DNA from: Gammaproteobacteria bacterium
GTDB lineage: Bacteria; Pseudomonadota; Gammaproteobacteria; GCA-001735895
Assembly: GCA_027293245.1 (NCBI GenBank)
Contig: JAPUFZ010000187.1
Location: 1-9,241, forward strand
Length of the DNA: 9,241 nucleotides
Reading direction: 5' to 3'
The notes below the pieces were generated by a model, which saw nothing but the letters and a program-made list of their open reading frames with translations, did no database searches and was not told where the DNA came from. Numbering within the stretch: the stretch's first letter is position 1; every line of letters begins with the position of its first letter. Made by a program: the position numbers and the translations under genes. Below, in pieces: positions 4,739 through 9,241 of the stretch.

Positions 4739-6559
4739 TTACTCAACCGTAACCGACTTCGCCAGGTTACGTGGCTGGTCGATGTCGGTACCTCTTAGTA
4801 CGGCGACATGGTAGCTCAGCAATTGTAACGGGATGGTTGACAGAATCGGTGTCACCCAGCTAGTTTCGCAATCCATTTCGACCACGACATCGTCACCGCT
4901 CTGGTCGAGCTTGGCGCCCTGGTGCGCAAATACATATAGCTTTCCACCGCGCGCTTTGACTTCCTGCATGTTGGATTGCAGTTTTTCCAACAGCTCGTCA
5001 TTCGGGGTAACGACGATGACCGGCATTTCAGAATCGACCAGTGCCAGTGGGCCATGCTTCAGTTCACCTGCGGGATAGGCCTCGGCATGGATATAAGATA
5101 TTTCCTTCAACTTGAGCGCACCTTCCATCGCGATTGGATAGTGCTCACCCCTGCCCAGAAACAGGGCGTGCTGCTTATCGATGAAATCTTCAGCAATCAA
5201 TTCAATTTGCGCATCAAGCCGCAGTAGCTGTTCAATCTGGCGCGGCAGCTCGATTAGCTCCCTGACGATCGAGGCGATCCTGGATTCATTCAGATTGCGT
5301 AGCTTGCCTATCGAAATTACCAGTAGCAACATCGATACCAGCTGCGTGGTAAATGCCTTGGTGGAGGCAACGCCAATTTCGGGGCCGGCACGGGTCATCA
5401 AAACCAGGCTGGATTCGCGTACCAGGGGTGATTCAGGCACATTACAAATGCTCAGCGAGCCACAATAGTTATCGCTCGACAGGTTTCGTAATGCCGCCAG
5501 GGTATCTGCTGTTTCACCAGACTGTGACAGCGTCACAAACAGCGTGTGCTTCGGCACTACCGTTTTCCTGTAGCGGAATTCGCTTGCCACTTCAACCTGG
5601 CAGGATATGCCGAGGATCGCTTCAATCCAGTATTTGGCAACAAGCCCTGCATGATAGCTGGTGCCGCAAGCGACGATCTGGATGTTCTGCAGTTGAGTAA
5701 ATACCGCTTCCGACTCCGATCCAAAGATCGAATCAAGCACTGTCGTTGTATCAATTCGACCCACCAGACAATCCGTGATGGCGCGCGCCTGCTCGTGGAT
5801 TTCCTTTTGCATGAAATGGCGGTAGTTGCCTTTAAAGGTCGAATCGCCGGTTCGCTCGCTCACAGTAATTTCGAGTTCCTTTGGCTTACCTGCCGAGTCA
5901 TACAGCGCATAACCCTCAGCATTGAGCACCACAAAATCCCCCTCGTCGAGGTATACGAATCGATTGGTAACCGGCAGCAATGCAGAAACATCCGAGGCAA
6001 TAAAATTCTCATGGATACCAACACCCACAACCAGCGGGCTTCCTCTACGGCAGGCTACCAGTGCAGGCGAATCACCTGTGGCGATAATACCGAGTGAGAA
6101 AGCACCCCTGAGCTGGTCGACCGCCTGCTTTACCGCCGCGTACAAATCGTCTTCATAGTAGCTTTCTATCAAATGAGCTATCACCTCGGTGTCGGTTTCC
6201 GAGGCAAACTCATAACCTGCCGCGAGCAGGTTCTCGCGAATTTCTCTATAGTTTTCAATTATCCCGTTATGCACTACGGCGATACGGTCCCTCGAAAAAT
6301 GTGGGTGGGCATTGGTCTCGGAGGGTTTGCCATGGGTGGCCCAGCGGGTATGGGCAATACCGATTTTGCCAGCCTGATCCAGCGGCACCCGATCGGTTAG
6401 TTGCTGTACCTTGCCGAGGGCCCGGAAACGCTCGAGTTTTTGCTGATTAATAATGGCAAGCCCGGCCGAATCGTATCCCCGGTATTCCAGGCGGCGTAAT
6501 CCCTCCAACAGGATTGAACTCACATCTCTTTGCGCCAGGGCGCCAACTATTCCACACAT
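4739..6559 (-). CDS. glmS: Glutamine-fructose-6-phosphate aminotransferase (isomerizing)
   Basis: Makes glucosamine-6-phosphate from fructose-6-phosphate and glutamine in the cytoplasm, the first committed step toward UDP-GlcNAc. The product has 606 residues (E. coli 609). The N-terminal class-II glutaminase domain starts MCGIVG, with Cys2 as nucleophile after Met removal, and includes HTRWATHG (70-77) and HNGIIENYREIR (97-108). Two SIS isomerase domains follow: CGTS (298-301) and SQSGET (345-350) in the first, EGALKLKEISYIHAEAY and ELKHGP in the second. The C-terminal loop ends NLAKSVTVE with the conserved lysine at 601. It starts 25 bp after the glmU stop, so it is co-transcribed with glmU. 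A weak AGAG lies 9-10 nt before the ATG. No glmS ribozyme is possible in this short gap. Its 3' end faces ctpA across the MITE-like element. Confidence 0.98.
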   Translation of the reverse strand: MCGIVGALAQRDVSSILLEGLRRLEYRGYDSAGLAIINQQKLERFRALGKVQQLTDRVPLDQAGKIGIAHTRWATHGKPSETNAHPHFSRDRIAVVHNGIIENYREIRENLLAAGYEFASETDTEVIAHLIESYYEDDLYAAVKQAVDQLRGAFSLGIIATGDSPALVACRRGSPLVVGVGIHENFIASDVSALLPVTNRFVYLDEGDFVVLNAEGYALYDSAGKPKELEITVSERTGDSTFKGNYRHFMQKEIHEQARAITDCLVGRIDTTTVLDSIFGSESEAVFTQLQNIQIVACGTSYHAGLVAKYWIEAILGISCQVEVASEFRYRKTVVPKHTLFVTLSQSGETADTLAALRNLSSDNYCGSLSICNVPESPLVRESSLVLMTRAGPEIGVASTKAFTTQLVSMLLLVISIGKLRNLNESRIASIVRELIELPRQIEQLLRLDAQIELIAEDFIDKQHALFLGRGEHYPIAMEGALKLKEISYIHAEAYPAGELKHGPLALVDSEMPVIVVTPNDELLEKLQSNMQEVKARGGKLYVFAHQGAKLDQSGDDVVVEMDCETSWVTPILSTIPLQLLSYHVAVLRGTDIDQPRNLAKSVTVE

Positions 6560-6584
6560 TTGTTTATTCTCTAATTTTCCCGGC

Positions 6585-7949
6585 TCAAATTTTTCTGGTC
6601 GGCTTTTTCCAGTTGTCCAGGGTCACCTGTTTAGACCTCGACAGCGTCAGTTTATCGGCCGGCGTATCCCTGGTAATTGTCGACCCCGCACCGATTGTCG
6701 TGCCCCTGGCAATGGTAACCGGTGCAACCAGTTGCGAATTTGAACCGATAAATACCTGGTCTTCAATAATGGTTTTAAATTTATTAATGCCGTCGTAATT
6801 GCAGGTAATGGTACCGGCACCAATATTCACACCGCTGCCCATATCGGTATCACCAATATAGCTCAAATGATTGACTTTGCTGCCGCTACCAATTTTGGTC
6901 TTTTTAATCTCGACAAAATTGCCGATTTTCACATCATCGTCACATTCGGTCCCCGGCCTGATCCGCGCATAGGGGCCGATCGAAACTTGACGGCCGATAA
7001 TCGCCTCATCGATGGTCGTCATCGGCAGGATATTGCTGTACGCACCAATCTTTGCATTGCGAATCACGCAGTTGGCGCCAATTCGAACATTATCATCAAG
7101 CCTCACATCACCTTCAAATACACAATTGATGTCAATTTCAACATCACAGCCAACCTGCAAACTGCCACGGACATCGATGCGTGCCGGATCGTATAGCTTG
7201 ACGCCCTGTTGCATTAATTCCCCGGCCCGCCGCGCTCGATAAATCGACTCCACCTCGGCGAGCTGAACCTGGTTGTTTATCCCTCGCACCTCGTCTGCGT
7301 CCGGGCAGATAGTCACCGAGACATTCAGGCCTTCGGCTATTGCGTGCTTTACCACGTCGGTCAGATAATATTCAGCCTGGGTATTATTGTTGTCCAGCTT
7401 TTCAACCAAAACCCTGACTTTACTCGCCTCGATAAACAATATGCCTGAATAGGATTCACGGATCTTTTTTTCCTCCGCGCTGGCATCCTTTTCCTCGACG
7501 ATGGCATTCACGCTACCATCGTCGTTACGCAGAATACGCCCATAGCCATGGGGGTCTTCGGCCATAAAGCTCAGTAAGCTGACACTCGATCCACTGGCAT
7601 GCCTCAGCAGGTCTTGCAGGGTCTCGGCCCTGACCAAAGGTCCATCACCGTTCAAAACCAGAACATCGTTGCCCTGATTCAAATCGCCCAGACATTGTGC
7701 CAGTGCGTGGCCGGTACCCAGTTGTTGCGGTTGCTCGACAAATCCAAGCCCCTGGCCTTTCATCAGCTCGCGTATCGTATCTGACCCATAGCCGACAACG
7801 ACGATCACCTGGTCAGGCTTAAGTGACAGGCTGGTGTCGACGACATGCAGCAGCATGGGCCTGCCGGCAACCGGGTGAACAACCTTGGGTCGCGAAGACT
7901 TCATGCGGGTACCCTGTCCCGCAGCGAGAATAATAATACTAAGTGGCAT
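6585..7949 (-). CDS. glmU: Bifunctional N-acetylglucosamine-1-phosphate uridyltransferase / glucosamine-1-phosphate acetyltransferase
   Basis: Performs the last two steps to UDP-GlcNAc in the cytoplasm: acetylation of glucosamine-1-phosphate, then uridylyl transfer. The product has 454 residues (E. coli 456). The N-terminal pyrophosphorylase domain shows LAAGQGTRMKSSRPK (8-22) and LNGDGPL (99-105) with the metal-binding Asp102. The C-terminal left-handed beta-helix has hexapeptide repeats from about 245 to 430, with the catalytic histidine in KVNHLSYIGD (H361) and NIGAGTITCNYDG (375-387). Start choice: the frame opens at a GTG at 7970, but an AGGA ribosome binding site sits 6 nt before the ATG at 7949 and lies within the longer frame, so the ATG is used. 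It follows atpC as in E. coli, but an intrinsic terminator separates the two, so glmU-glmS probably has its own promoter. ATTGTA at 7984-7989 is a possible minus-strand -10 (TACAAT) without a clear -35. Confidence 0.97.
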   Translation of the reverse strand: MPLSIIILAAGQGTRMKSSRPKVVHPVAGRPMLLHVVDTSLSLKPDQVIVVVGYGSDTIRELMKGQGLGFVEQPQQLGTGHALAQCLGDLNQGNDVLVLNGDGPLVRAETLQDLLRHASGSSVSLLSFMAEDPHGYGRILRNDDGSVNAIVEEKDASAEEKKIRESYSGILFIEASKVRVLVEKLDNNNTQAEYYLTDVVKHAIAEGLNVSVTICPDADEVRGINNQVQLAEVESIYRARRAGELMQQGVKLYDPARIDVRGSLQVGCDVEIDINCVFEGDVRLDDNVRIGANCVIRNAKIGAYSNILPMTTIDEAIIGRQVSIGPYARIRPGTECDDDVKIGNFVEIKKTKIGSGSKVNHLSYIGDTDMGSGVNIGAGTITCNYDGINKFKTIIEDQVFIGSNSQLVAPVTIARGTTIGAGSTITRDTPADKLTLSRSKQVTLDNWKKPTRKI

Positions 7950-7998
7950 TGCCCTTCCTGTAGCGATCACTGGATCTGCGGCTATTGTAAACCAACAT

Positions 7999-8030
7999 CA
8001 AAAAAAAAGGAGGCATAAGCCTCCTTTTTC
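7999..8030 (-). terminator. Intrinsic terminator of the atp operon (potentially bidirectional)
   Basis: A perfect 6-bp G/C-rich stem GGAGGC (8009-8014) / GCCTCC (8019-8024) with a 4-nt loop is flanked by an A-run on one side and a T-run on the other, so A/T pairs extend the stem. On the minus strand it gives a U9 tract (8000-8008) about 36 bp after the atpC stop. On the plus strand a U5 tract follows. It separates atpC from glmU. Confidence 0.93.
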
Positions 8031-8060
8031 AAAAACTGTCACAAATGGTCGGATTCTGGT

Positions 8061-8477
8061 TTATTTCCTTCTCAGCTTTTTAATCGCGGCAATTTGAGCA
8101 GCGGCGGCGGCAAGTTCGGCTTTTGCCCTGGCGACATCCAGATCAGATTTTTGATCCGCCAGGGCCGCTTCGGCGCGTTTCTTCGCCTCCAGCGCTGCCG
8201 CCTCGTTGAGGTCATGGGCTCGAATTGCGGTATCTGAGAGTACCGTTACCAGGTGTGGCTGTACCTCGAGAATACCGCCGGAGATATAGAAGAACTCTTC
8301 CTTACCATCACCCATATCGAGCCGCACTTCACCGGGTTTCAACGGGGAGATAAGTGGTGTATGGCGCGGAGCGATACCGACTTCACCCATTACCGCGGGT
8401 GCAAATACCATATATGCCTCACCCGAGAATATGGACTCTTCGGCACTGACAATATCTACCTTTATGGTATTGGCCAT
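8061..8477 (-). CDS. atpC: ATP synthase F1 epsilon subunit
   Basis: Central-stalk subunit of F1Fo ATP synthase; it couples gamma rotation and inhibits ATP hydrolysis. The product has 138 residues, the usual length. The N-terminal beta-sandwich (1 to about 85) includes [36 protein letters not shown] and [21 protein letters not shown]. The C-terminal helical hairpin (about 90-138) is Ala/Lys-rich, with a basic end KKLRRK. An AAGGAG ribosome binding site precedes the ATG and overlaps the end of atpD, whose stop lies 9 bp upstream, so the two are translated from one mRNA. It is the last gene of the atp operon, closed by the terminator at 7999-8030. Confidence 0.97.
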   Translation of the reverse strand: MANTIKVDIVSAEESIFSGEAYMVFAPAVMGEVGIAPRHTPLISPLKPGEVRLDMGDGKEEFFYISGGILEVQPHLVTVLSDTAIRAHDLNEAAALEAKKRAEAALADQKSDLDVARAKAELAAAAAQIAAIKKLRRK

Positions 8478-8486
8478 GATCGCTCC

Positions 8487-9241
<755 letters not shown>

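Noticed and set aside
5546..6097. Plus-strand open frame of 183 codons
   Set aside because: It lies wholly antisense to the well-conserved glmS and shows no recognisable domain; it is a shadow frame.
6560..6584. glmS ribozyme or riboswitch upstream of glmS
   Set aside because: The gap to glmU is 25 bp, far too short, and the ribozyme is a feature of Gram-positive lineages.

Overview
This is an ordinary housekeeping stretch of a gammaproteobacterial chromosome. Evidence for that placement: a proteobacterial SecB, the rhodanese-secB-gpsA cluster, envC-ctpA, and atpD-atpC-glmU-glmS in the order known from E. coli. Base composition looks moderate and even, and no foreign-looking block stands out by eye. 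No rRNA, tRNA, CRISPR array or complete transposase gene is visible.

Layout. Positions 1-1818 hold a minus-strand cluster, transcribed arsR-type regulator -> membrane rhodanese -> secB -> gpsA, with gpsA running off the left edge. From 1985 the plus strand carries envC, then ctpA up to 4613. These are divergent from the regulator across a 166-bp promoter region. From 4739 to the right edge everything is again on the minus strand: atpD (cut by the edge) -> atpC, a strong terminator, then glmU -> glmS. The 3' ends of ctpA and glmS face each other.

How the genes work together. SecB (export chaperone), GpsA (glycerol-3-phosphate for phospholipid), EnvC (amidase activator at division), CtpA (periplasmic protease) and GlmU/GlmS (UDP-GlcNAc supply) all serve the cell envelope. 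AtpD/AtpC belong to the F1 part of ATP synthase. The regulator and rhodanese form a small sulfur-linked unit at the head of the secB cluster.

Three points stand out. (1) envC contains an in-frame amber codon at codon 85, with the rest of the reading frame intact behind it. (2) A 117-bp MITE-like element with perfect 17-bp terminal inverted repeats and a CTAG duplication sits exactly at the ctpA stop codon, between ctpA and glmS. (3) The ArsR-family regulator carries the two cysteines typical of persulfide sensors of the SqrR/BigR/YgaV group and is followed by a rhodanese with an intact active-site loop. Compared with E. coli and Pseudomonas, grxC and gpmI are missing from this neighbourhood.
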